A stretch of DNA of 64,000 bases. Source: Nitrospira sp. GTDB lineage: Bacteria > Nitrospirota > Nitrospiria > Nitrospirales > Nitrospiraceae. Numbering within the stretch: the first letter of the stretch is position 1; the number at the start of each line of letters is the position of its first letter. The stretch lies in the NCBI GenBank assembly GCA_016788885.1, contig JAEURX010000016.1, forward strand, positions 26,932 through 90,931, given 5' to 3'. Positions 52,724 to 60,619 of this stretch are shown one piece after another. Position numbers and translations under genes: made by a program. The notes under the pieces are model-generated. The model saw nothing but the letters and a program-made list of their open reading frames with translations, did not search any database and was not told the origin of the DNA.

Positions 52724-54448
52724 TCACGAGTTCCCCTCTTCACCCTTCTCCGCCACATCAAACTGTAGCCCGCTCGAGCCTTCGCCGCGGCCTGGTTCTT
52801 TGCGGCGGCCGATCCAGAGATGGGTGGAGCCGTCGGTCCAGCGCGCGTATTGATACGTTCTAGTGACGCGGGCCCCTTCGCGCGGCACTTCTTCCTCGTA
52901 GACTAACAGATCGCGCTGTGGTTCGAGCAATCGCCCCTGCGGGAGTTGCACACTTTGAATGCCGTCTTCGCCGAACGCCGGCAGGACACCTCGCTTGAGT
53001 CGCACTGTTGTACCGTCCTTGACCGGCAGCAATGGAATCCAATAGTCCGGCACCCTGGTGCCGAGACGGTAGACCAACGGGGCGCCATCACTATCGGCGG
53101 CAGGCGGGGGCGGCTGCTCCGCCTGCGTCTCTTGATAGGCTTCATGTCGGTCCAAAGGACGACCGGCGGCGCTTTCGACGACCCGCTCGACGGCCCAGGC
53201 CAGGTTGGCCATTTCATCTCGCAACAGCGACAGATCTTCGATTGGCTGGCTCTCCAACATCGGACCCAACACGGGCGGTAGGAACAACAGCCGCTGGCTG
53301 TCGTTCGTGAGGCTGAACATGCGCCAGGGCGACGCGGGCCCGTCGACTTCGTTCGCGTGGGGAATGAGGAACCGTTCGCCGAACGTGTTGGTGACGACGA
53401 GCGCGCGGATCTGTGAAAGGGTGCCGACAGGTACGTCGAGCGGCAGTAGAAACCAATCATTGCTGTATTCCAGTGCGAACTTCACGAGTAGCAGGCGGGC
53501 CAAGTCTTGTGGTGCTGCCTGGACGCTCGCAAAATTGACGGCCCCGTCTTCGAATTCCCAAAAACGCGCAGAGGGCATGCCGCGAAACGAGACCGGTGCA
53601 GGGAGAAAGGCTTCCGTGAGGGACGTGCGGCTGTCGGTGGCGCCCAGACTGTTTCCTGAACTCGCCGTGAACGAAAACCAGTCGAGACGGCCATCCAGAT
53701 ACTCCGGCGCGGTCAGCACCACTTCGCCTGCTGCCGTCTTGCCTGCGATACTTAGGGTGTATTCCATCCGTTCTGGAATCCAGGCGGACGGAGCGGCGCC
53801 CTGTTGGAACAGGCCGTCCAGCCAGCTCAACCAGTTCGTCACGATGCCGGTCACTCTTGGGCGGTCGCTCTCAGCCACCTGATCCAACGGCGCCTCGCGA
53901 AAGAATTCCGCCATACTGTTGCTGGCCTGCAGTGCGCGAAATCGTGCGGCGAACCGCAGCCCATCGATGGTGCGGCCGCTTAACACGCGGATGAAGGAGA
54001 GACTTGCGGCGTCAATGTGCTTGGCCTGCTCTGCAGTGGGGGCGGTCAGGACATACGTACTTGCCAGCCACTGCGCGCGGCTGGGGCCAACTCTGGCCGT
54101 ATCCAGCAGGCGGAGTAAATGTCGTCCCGATTCGGCCGCGAGCCGCCAATTGGGGCGCGAGCCGTCTATCACTGGTTCCGCTTCCACCAGCGTTTCCAGG
54201 GCCAGGGCGTCGGCTGTATAGGGTCTGGCCGGATGTGGGCCGGAGCGCGGCCCCGGTTGATAGCGGGTGACGGCGGCAGTGTCCACGATCACCTGCGCGG
54301 CGGCAGGCGAACCCGCATCGGCGCCGTTGAACTCGCCGAACTGCCATTGGCGTCCCAGCATCCACAGCGGGTCGTGGATCCGCGCCTGCAAGCCATCTTG
54401 CAGGTCGGGGTTCTGGGTGCTGAGGTCGAGTCTGATTCGAGAAGGCAT
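52724..54448 (-). CDS. Conserved hypothetical protein, last gene of large-protein operon
   Basis: A 574-residue protein without signal peptide, membrane helix or enzyme motif. The N-terminus is the most distinctive part: QDGLQARIHDPLWMLGRQWQ followed by FGEFNGADAGSP (residues 17-48), with aromatic and Gly-rich character. The middle is mixed alpha/beta, with LLVKFALEYSNDWFLLPLDV near 330. The C-terminus (RTYQYARWTDGSTHLWIGRRKEPG) is beta-like. I recall similar proteins annotated only as hypothetical in other phyla. It starts 2 bases after the stop of the 1772-residue gene, so co-translation is likely. Function unknown; see findings for the cluster. Confidence 0.85.
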   Translation of the reverse strand: MPSRIRLDLSTQNPDLQDGLQARIHDPLWMLGRQWQFGEFNGADAGSPAAAQVIVDTAAVTRYQPGPRSGPHPARPYTADALALETLVEAEPVIDGSRPNWRLAAESGRHLLRLLDTARVGPSRAQWLASTYVLTAPTAEQAKHIDAASLSFIRVLSGRTIDGLRFAARFRALQASNSMAEFFREAPLDQVAESDRPRVTGIVTNWLSWLDGLFQQGAAPSAWIPERMEYTLSIAGKTAAGEVVLTAPEYLDGRLDWFSFTASSGNSLGATDSRTSLTEAFLPAPVSFRGMPSARFWEFEDGAVNFASVQAAPQDLARLLLVKFALEYSNDWFLLPLDVPVGTLSQIRALVVTNTFGERFLIPHANEVDGPASPWRMFSLTNDSQRLLFLPPVLGPMLESQPIEDLSLLRDEMANLAWAVERVVESAAGRPLDRHEAYQETQAEQPPPPAADSDGAPLVYRLGTRVPDYWIPLLPVKDGTTVRLKRGVLPAFGEDGIQSVQLPQGRLLEPQRDLLVYEEEVPREGARVTRTYQYARWTDGSTHLWIGRRKEPGRGEGSSGLQFDVAEKGEEGNS

Positions 54449-54450
54449 GC

Positions 54451-57400
54451 CTATGCTCCTATCGCTGGATCGATGACGCCGGTGAAGTCGAGGGAGCCGC
54501 CGGTAAACAGCAGTGCGGGCGCGGAGGCATCTTGCTCACCTGACCCCACCGGTTGCAGCGCACGTTTACCGGCGCGGTCCCACGTGGCCATGCCGTCGAA
54601 CAGGGTGAAGGCCATGCCGTTTACGATCCGTCCTTCGACCCCCACGGTGGCGGCGGGCACTTCGAGCCGCACCCAACGACCGGGCGGGGGCAGGGGGCCT
54701 ATGTATTGGCGGCTGACGGTATTGTCGGTGCCCCACGGAATGAGGTTTTCACCCCAATAGGCGCGGTGCTCCCACGTGCCGTCGTTCCACTGCAACATGA
54801 CCTGTCGAGGCATACGCGCGGGATCGAGGTAAATGTGCGCGAACAGGCGGTCCCCCACATTGACGAACAGCGGCACCTTGGCGCCTTGGAAAAAATGCTG
54901 GTGCATGCCGGCCGCGAAAATCGATTGATGGGCGCGCTTGCCGGATAGCGGTTCCGGTTTCATGCGAATCCAGGTCCAGGTCTCACCATCGCCCAAAGGA
55001 GCGGCGCCTTCCGGCAGTTGGTCTTCCACCCAGATCAGTTCCTCGCCGCTGTCCGGCGCGACGGTGCGGAGTCGAGCCAAGTCCATCGTGTCTTGCAGGA
55101 CGGCTTCCAGGCTGTTGAGGTCCCAGGTCGCGCGCCGATCCGACGGCACCGCGAGCAGCAGCGCTTGCGGTGGGGCACTATTAGGCTGATCGTAATGAAA
55201 AGTTACGCCCGTCGTTTCGCGCGGACTCGGTACCGTCTCCACCCATTCGTCGATCAAGAGCCCCGCGAAGGGTTGATCGAAGCGGGGCGGTTGCGGCGAC
55301 GACATCTGCGCCACCAGCGAGAGGCGCCCTCGCGGAAGGGGCTGGTCAGGCGCCAGCGGCAAGGCCACCCAGCGATCCTCCGCCTGAAAGGGGAGTTGGC
55401 CGACGTGGAATCGGAGTGCGGCACTACCCACTGTTTCTCCATACAGCATGGCCTCGTTCAGACGTGTCGCACCGGGTCGTACATAGGCGGCACGCTGAAA
55501 CCAGGTGACGGCGGCCATGGGGTCCTGTCCTTGGAGCGAGAGGCTGGCGCCGAAGGACTCATTCAATTGTGCCGCGTTGGTCGCGGTCACCCGAGGCAGC
55601 GCCAGGAAGTCCTGGCCAAAGATGATGCGGATACGCGCCAGGTCATGATCGCGCCGTTCTTCCGCGGTGGCGTTTGCACGCACAAAGTTCTGATCGGATT
55701 CGGCCACACGGTCCATGCGCCGTTGCACTTCACGCAGGACCGACCGTGCCTGAGCCAGGAGCACCGATCGCGCGTCCGATCCCGTTCCGCCGATGTCCAA
55801 CGGAACCGCACTGGGTATGCCGAAGTTCGCCAAGCCAAGCAGGGCGCGGCGAACGTCGTCCAGGCCGGCAGTCAGGTCGTCCGATGGTGGCGTTGGGAGG
55901 AGGCCGTTCAGAACTCGATGCGCGTCGGTCAACGCGTGCAACGCGCGGGTGGCACGGCCGGCAAACTCGTCATGGTCCAGGCCTGAATCAGCAGGTGATT
56001 CAGGCAACGACAGGTCGCGGCCGTCCAGGGATCGGGCATTGCTGAGCAGGCGTCGCACCGTGGTCGCGACGTCACACCATTCGGCAACCCCGATGATCTC
56101 CGCGCCCCAGCTGTTGTCGCGGCCGAACTGTAATCGAATGAGCGCATCCGGCGGGACAGTGGCGGGACGAGTCTGGTGCAGCACGAACCGCCACCGTTGC
56201 TCCAACTCAGCCTGCTGCGCGCGACTGTTACCCTCCGCCAGATAGATCGCATCCAGCGGCGCCAGCCCGAGTGACGTCAGCGCGCTTTCGACGGTCTGAA
56301 CGATCTGCCCGTCCTGCTCATTGACATACTCCGCCTTGCAACGAACCTGGGACGGGTTGGGCAGCAGCGTGGCCACCCAGGCGTTCAGGATCGGTTCGGC
56401 CTGGGCACGGGCCGATGGGCTATTCGTCGGCCAGCCTGACGGTGCCGTTCCGTCGGTCGCGGGGAACAGCGTGCAGAGGCGATGTGTCAACCCGATGCCG
56501 CCCCTCGGCGTGCGGATCACCTCCAACTCCGGCGGTGGCACGTCCCCCGCCGCGATGGCCTCCAGCGTGGCGCCGGAGCGAAGCGGATTGCCTTGCACGA
56601 GCTGGTACACACTCTCGGCCACGACGCTGTCTCCAACCGAATCGACCAGATCATCGAGTGCCTTGAGCACGTCCACCAGCGCGGTGAAGTCGGGGCTGCC
56701 GGGAGGCGGAAATCCCAAGGTCGTGTTGCCGAACGGAATGGTCGTGACATCCCAAGGCGTTTGCGGCGCTTGGCGTTGTTGGCTCGCCGTCCATCGACGA
56801 TGCAAGGCCAGCCCGTCGACCACGGCCGCTGCCGGCAGGGATTTCAGCGCCTCATTCCATTGCGCGGCGAGGCGCGTGGTGAGGGCCGTCCGTGCGGCGA
56901 CCAGGTCGGCCATCGCCTTGCCTCGTTGCCCGCCTTCCTTGGCGAGGGCCTGACGATCGAACTCGGCGGCGAGTGTGTCCTGTCGTGCGGCCATCTGTTG
57001 CGCGGCCGGAATGGAATCCGGATCGGCGGCATTGAGCAACTTGGCCTGGGCTCGTGCCGCGAGCAGGCGTGAACCTTCCTGCGCGTTGACGTTCTGCTGG
57101 GCGGCGGTTGCCTGAGCCACGGCAGTGGCCTGGGCTTGGGTCAGCTGGTCCACGCGATTCTCCCAATCATCCAAATCCCGCGCTTCCAACAACTGAACGG
57201 CATAACGCCGTGCCGAGGGTTGAAGCACCTTGCCCTCCGGTTTGGCTGCCTGTTGTTGCGCCAGCACCTGGGCCGCTTGCGCGACCTGTGTCTGTGCGGC
57301 CTGGGCCTGCTGCGCAAGTGTGGCGATCGTTCCCAGTGCGGCTCGATATGTTTGCTCGCGGCGCTCTCGTTCGGCCTTCAGTCCGCGAGCGTCCTCCGCC

Positions 57401-59769
57401 CGTCGCAAGGCCTGGTCCCGTTGCGCCATCAGCAGCGTCACCTCTTGCGCCAGTGTTTCGGCGCGCGTGAGGGTGTCCCGGATGTCGGCGAAGCGGTCGG
57501 TGTAGGTGAAGCTCGTGAGCGCGCGGAAGCGTTGGATGTACCGGTCCAAGCCGCGTTCATGGAGGTGGCGTTCGAATCGGTATCCGAGCAGCGCGGTCAA
57601 GGATTGACCGTGACGCACGCCGTCGAGCAGCCACTTGGCGCGATGGACCCGCTCGGACGAAAGGTCGACCGCAAAGGGCGATGCGCCGGCTGCGCGATTC
57701 GCTTCCTCGGAGAGGTAGCCGCTCCGCAGGACGGCCGCGGCTGCCGCATGTCCGAGCGAGGGGGCATGCACGAAACCCTTATTGTGTATCGAGCGGGAGA
57801 CCGGCGCGGTGACGCCCTCTGGTGGGGTGGAGACCGGTTGCAGCAGGGCCGCACGACGGACCTGTTCCAGCCAGCCATACGCGCCCAGCCTGATACCGGT
57901 GGGCGTGGCCTGCCGCAGGGCGGCCAGCCGCCTGGTGGCCAGCGACGTGCCCCAGGCATCGAGGCGATAGGTGAGTACATCCATTGCTTCTGCGAGCAGT
58001 GTTTGCCGAATCGATTCGGGCAAGCTGGTCAGTTCATCCCAGGCCGGCTCGTGTGTCGTCGAAAGGGCGCGAGTCAGCAGCAGGGTCCGAAAAGCAGCGG
58101 TGAGGAGCTGCTGTGGCACGGGCGGTTGTTGGGTGGAGACTTCAGGAAACTCCCGCAACGTGTAGCGGGAGGCGTTCGCGTCCTGTGCCAGCAGCACGAC
58201 GGGGTTGGATTCCACCGTGGTCTGGAGTGCCTGGGGGATCTGGCCTCGACGTGTCAATCGCTGGGCCTTCCACCAGGTGGCCAGCGCGTTGTCTTGGTCC
58301 TGGTCGGTCGTCGAGGTCCAGCGGTCGAGTGCCGCCACCGGCAGCAGGCCGTAGGGCTGGTTGTCGATACGGAGAGCGGGGAGTGGGCCACGGGCTCGAA
58401 CGAACTTCGTAACATGATCGCGCAGCACGTCTGCGCCGATTGTGCCGAGCAGTTGACGCAACAATGGACTGTCGCACAGCGCGAGCAGCGCCGCCTGCAT
58501 GAGTGAAGCGTGGCGTTGTTCCGCTCCGTCGGCTCCGCCCACATGGGCAAAGACGGACGGCGACAGGCCCAGGGCCTTCGCCAGCAGGTCACCATCCGAT
58601 CCGGATTGGATCAACGAGGCGCCGAGTTCGATGCCCATGCTGTCGGCGGCGTTGCGGTCGGTCGATCGATAGCCGGCGGAGGCGTCTGCTGTGTTGTTCG
58701 TCGGCACCTGTTGTTTCACGAGGGCAAGGCCACCGGTGTAATGGTGCACATCGAACAGTTGCGCCAATTGCTCGGCTGTGGCGGAGGCATCCCAGGAGGC
58801 CTTCAGGCCCAGGACGACGATGCGGTCGAATCCTGCCTGGGCGTCTTCCTCCGTGACGGGAATACGGAGACCCATGCCGATCGACTCAGCTACGTCGAAC
58901 TCGGTAATCCACCGCATGCCGGCATCGACGGGCGGCAATCCATTCCCGCCGAGCGGGTCTGTGCTCCGTGGGTCAGGCCCGACCGCCACGGTCTCGGGGA
59001 TCTGCTTGCCCCAGGCGGTGATACGCGCCCTGTCGCCGCGATAACCGATGGCGACCCAGCGATCAGGGAGGACCTGCGTGTGGGGGGCGCGCGTCCAACT
59101 GTCGTCCCGGCGGGTGACCGTTGCGGCCTGTGAAGGATCGAGCTGTCTGGCGATCCAGGCGGCGCGGGTGCTGCCGAATAGTTCTGTGAGTCGCTGCCAG
59201 CCTTGCCTGATGTGTTCTTGCCGGTCGGTTCCAGACGGAGCTGTGGCGACATGTGCCCAGAACTCCTTGCCGCGACGTTCCTCGTCTTCCGTCAGCGCCG
59301 GTTCGTGACTGTCGAGATGGATGTCGTCGGGATAGACGCGGAGCAGAAGATCGGTGCCCGGTGCTTCGCGTCTCGCCGTGAACCTAGTTTCCACGCGCAC
59401 GGGGAACAGCAGGAGTGGATGGGTCGTGGCGACGGTGCCGGTGAGACGATCCGTGCCGAGGAGGCGGGCGGTCGCGGCATCGCGGGCGGTTCGATGCTCG
59501 TCGACCTGCGCCGACAGCGCCGCCACCTCTGCCTTCTTGCGAGCCACCAGATCCTGTGTGGCCGTGATCTGTGTGTTGACCTGACCCAACTCGGCCTGGG
59601 AAAGCGCCCGTTGCCTGATGAGCGCGGCGGCCCGCCGTTGCGCCGCCTGGGCTCGTGCGACGGCCCGGTCATGGGCCAACTGCAATTGCCGTAACTTGGC
59701 CGCCCAGGCCCGCAGCACCGCCGGCGGCACTCGTGGAGGAATGTCTGATCCTTCTTCAATCGGTCTCAC
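54451..59769 (-). CDS. Giant (1772 aa) coiled-coil protein with lectin-like C-terminus
   Basis: Starts at GTG 59769 with AGGAAGG 11 bases upstream. Residues 20-103 form an Ala/Gln/Arg-rich coiled coil. Next come LLLFPVRVETRF and LLLRVYPDDIHLDSHEP (about 118-160), then RWVAIGYRGDRARITAWGK and LRIDNQPYGLLPVAAL (about 460-475). A second long coiled coil spans about 770-990. Later blocks are VTWFQRAAYVRPGATRLNEA (about 1418), GLLIDEWVETVPSPRETTG and FHYDQPN. The C-terminal 1650-1740 region (MLQWNDGTWEHRAYWGENLI, GRWVRLEVPAATVGVEG, GMAFTLFDGMATWDRAG) resembles concanavalin-A-like domains seen in planctomycete cytochrome-c-type proteins. No signal peptide or catalytic motif is visible. Function unknown. 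Confidence 0.85.
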   Translation of the reverse strand: MRPIEEGSDIPPRVPPAVLRAWAAKLRQLQLAHDRAVARAQAAQRRAAALIRQRALSQAELGQVNTQITATQDLVARKKAEVAALSAQVDEHRTARDAATARLLGTDRLTGTVATTHPLLLFPVRVETRFTARREAPGTDLLLRVYPDDIHLDSHEPALTEDEERRGKEFWAHVATAPSGTDRQEHIRQGWQRLTELFGSTRAAWIARQLDPSQAATVTRRDDSWTRAPHTQVLPDRWVAIGYRGDRARITAWGKQIPETVAVGPDPRSTDPLGGNGLPPVDAGMRWITEFDVAESIGMGLRIPVTEEDAQAGFDRIVVLGLKASWDASATAEQLAQLFDVHHYTGGLALVKQQVPTNNTADASAGYRSTDRNAADSMGIELGASLIQSGSDGDLLAKALGLSPSVFAHVGGADGAEQRHASLMQAALLALCDSPLLRQLLGTIGADVLRDHVTKFVRARGPLPALRIDNQPYGLLPVAALDRWTSTTDQDQDNALATWWKAQRLTRRGQIPQALQTTVESNPVVLLAQDANASRYTLREFPEVSTQQPPVPQQLLTAAFRTLLLTRALSTTHEPAWDELTSLPESIRQTLLAEAMDVLTYRLDAWGTSLATRRLAALRQATPTGIRLGAYGWLEQVRRAALLQPVSTPPEGVTAPVSRSIHNKGFVHAPSLGHAAAAAVLRSGYLSEEANRAAGASPFAVDLSSERVHRAKWLLDGVRHGQSLTALLGYRFERHLHERGLDRYIQRFRALTSFTYTDRFADIRDTLTRAETLAQEVTLLMAQRDQALRRAEDARGLKAERERREQTYRAALGTIATLAQQAQAAQTQVAQAAQVLAQQQAAKPEGKVLQPSARRYAVQLLEARDLDDWENRVDQLTQAQATAVAQATAAQQNVNAQEGSRLLAARAQAKLLNAADPDSIPAAQQMAARQDTLAAEFDRQALAKEGGQRGKAMADLVAARTALTTRLAAQWNEALKSLPAAAVVDGLALHRRWTASQQRQAPQTPWDVTTIPFGNTTLGFPPPGSPDFTALVDVLKALDDLVDSVGDSVVAESVYQLVQGNPLRSGATLEAIAAGDVPPPELEVIRTPRGGIGLTHRLCTLFPATDGTAPSGWPTNSPSARAQAEPILNAWVATLLPNPSQVRCKAEYVNEQDGQIVQTVESALTSLGLAPLDAIYLAEGNSRAQQAELEQRWRFVLHQTRPATVPPDALIRLQFGRDNSWGAEIIGVAEWCDVATTVRRLLSNARSLDGRDLSLPESPADSGLDHDEFAGRATRALHALTDAHRVLNGLLPTPPSDDLTAGLDDVRRALLGLANFGIPSAVPLDIGGTGSDARSVLLAQARSVLREVQRRMDRVAESDQNFVRANATAEERRDHDLARIRIIFGQDFLALPRVTATNAAQLNESFGASLSLQGQDPMAAVTWFQRAAYVRPGATRLNEAMLYGETVGSAALRFHVGQLPFQAEDRWVALPLAPDQPLPRGRLSLVAQMSSPQPPRFDQPFAGLLIDEWVETVPSPRETTGVTFHYDQPNSAPPQALLLAVPSDRRATWDLNSLEAVLQDTMDLARLRTVAPDSGEELIWVEDQLPEGAAPLGDGETWTWIRMKPEPLSGKRAHQSIFAAGMHQHFFQGAKVPLFVNVGDRLFAHIYLDPARMPRQVMLQWNDGTWEHRAYWGENLIPWGTDNTVSRQYIGPLPPPGRWVRLEVPAATVGVEGRIVNGMAFTLFDGMATWDRAGKRALQPVGSGEQDASAPALLFTGGSLDFTGVIDPAIGA

Positions 59770-59789
59770 GCGACAATCGCCTTCCTGGC

Positions 59790-60599
59790 CTATGGGCCTT
59801 CGCCTAAGAGGGTCGTGACTTCCGCTTCCGCTTCCGCCAGCGCCTGTTGTGCCGCGGCCGCCTGCGCTTCCGCTTGCGGGATTTGCGTCGCGAGATTGGC
59901 GAGGAGCGTCGTCAGCTCCGTGCGCCGGCTCAGCAAGTTTGCGAGGAGCACTTCGGCATCTTCCAACTCGAATCGCGCCACCAGATGGGAGTCTTCCAAC
60001 GTCGCCGTACGGGCCGAGAGTTGCGCCGCCACCTGTTGCAGTGTCGCCCTGTCCAGCGGATCGCGGGTGATCTCGGCGTTCATGCGCTCAATCTCGGTCA
60101 GTCCCCTTTGCAATTCCTGCCGGCGAGGCTCGATGGCGGCGATCGCGGCTTGGGTGGCTTGCACCGCGGCGGTCGCCGCCGCGACCTGACGGTCCGCTGC
60201 CTGCACCTGTGCCTGGGCTTGTGCCACGACCTGTTGTGCCTCGGTCACCTTGGCGTGGGCCGCGGTAGCGGCGGTTTTTGCCTGGGTGAGTTTTTTTTGC
60301 AGTGCGGCAAGGCGCACTCTCCACGTGGCGGGGGGGATGCCTTGCGGCGGTTCGGACGCATCGAGCACATCCTGTTGCGCCGCTGCGACCTGTGCGTCCG
60401 CCGCGTCTGCTGCGGCCTGCAAGGGCCCCACGCGTGCCTGGGCCTGGGTCACGCCGCTCTGTGCCGTGGTGCGCTGAGTTTGCGCCGCCGTCACCGCCTG
60501 CTGCTGGGTGGTGAGTTGTGTCGTCAACGTAGTCTGTTGTGCGGCCAAGGCCTGCAGGGCCGTTTGGAGTCGCGCGGTTTCTTGTTCCAAAAAGGGCAT
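59790..60599 (-). CDS. Coiled-coil protein of the large-protein operon
   Basis: About 269 residues from ATG 60599; upstream codons overlap the preceding gene. AGGAGGGG lies about 15 bases before the ATG, slightly far. Almost the whole chain is an Ala/Gln/Thr-rich coiled coil (QTALQALAAQQTTLTTQLTT; KVTEAQQVVAQAQAQVQAAD; IPQAEAQAAAAQQALAEAEA), interrupted near 100-120 by a Pro-containing turn (SEPPQGIPPATWRVRL). It resembles the coiled coils in the 1772-residue protein encoded 20 bases downstream, so the two may assemble together. No membrane or export signal. Function unknown. Confidence 0.8.
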   Translation of the reverse strand: MPFLEQETARLQTALQALAAQQTTLTTQLTTQQQAVTAAQTQRTTAQSGVTQAQARVGPLQAAADAADAQVAAAQQDVLDASEPPQGIPPATWRVRLAALQKKLTQAKTAATAAHAKVTEAQQVVAQAQAQVQAADRQVAAATAAVQATQAAIAAIEPRRQELQRGLTEIERMNAEITRDPLDRATLQQVAAQLSARTATLEDSHLVARFELEDAEVLLANLLSRRTELTTLLANLATQIPQAEAQAAAAQQALAEAEAEVTTLLGEGP

Positions 60600-60619
60600 G
60601 ATGTCGTGTTGTTCCCCTC

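Noticed and set aside
52435..52863. A 142-codon + strand frame
   Set aside because: Its end overlaps the 574-residue gene on the other strand, and its product looks random (Ser/Arg/Cys-rich).
54012..54365. Possible prophage or contractile-tail genes in the large-protein operon
   Set aside because: I looked for sheath, tube, baseplate, AAA+ ATPase and VgrG-like motifs in the - strand proteins from 52724 to 64000 and saw none.
57136..58506. A 456-codon + strand frame opposite the 1772-residue gene
   Set aside because: The - strand frame has consistent coiled-coil and conserved blocks and operon spacing; the + frame has no recognisable motif and is a GC-rich shadow.
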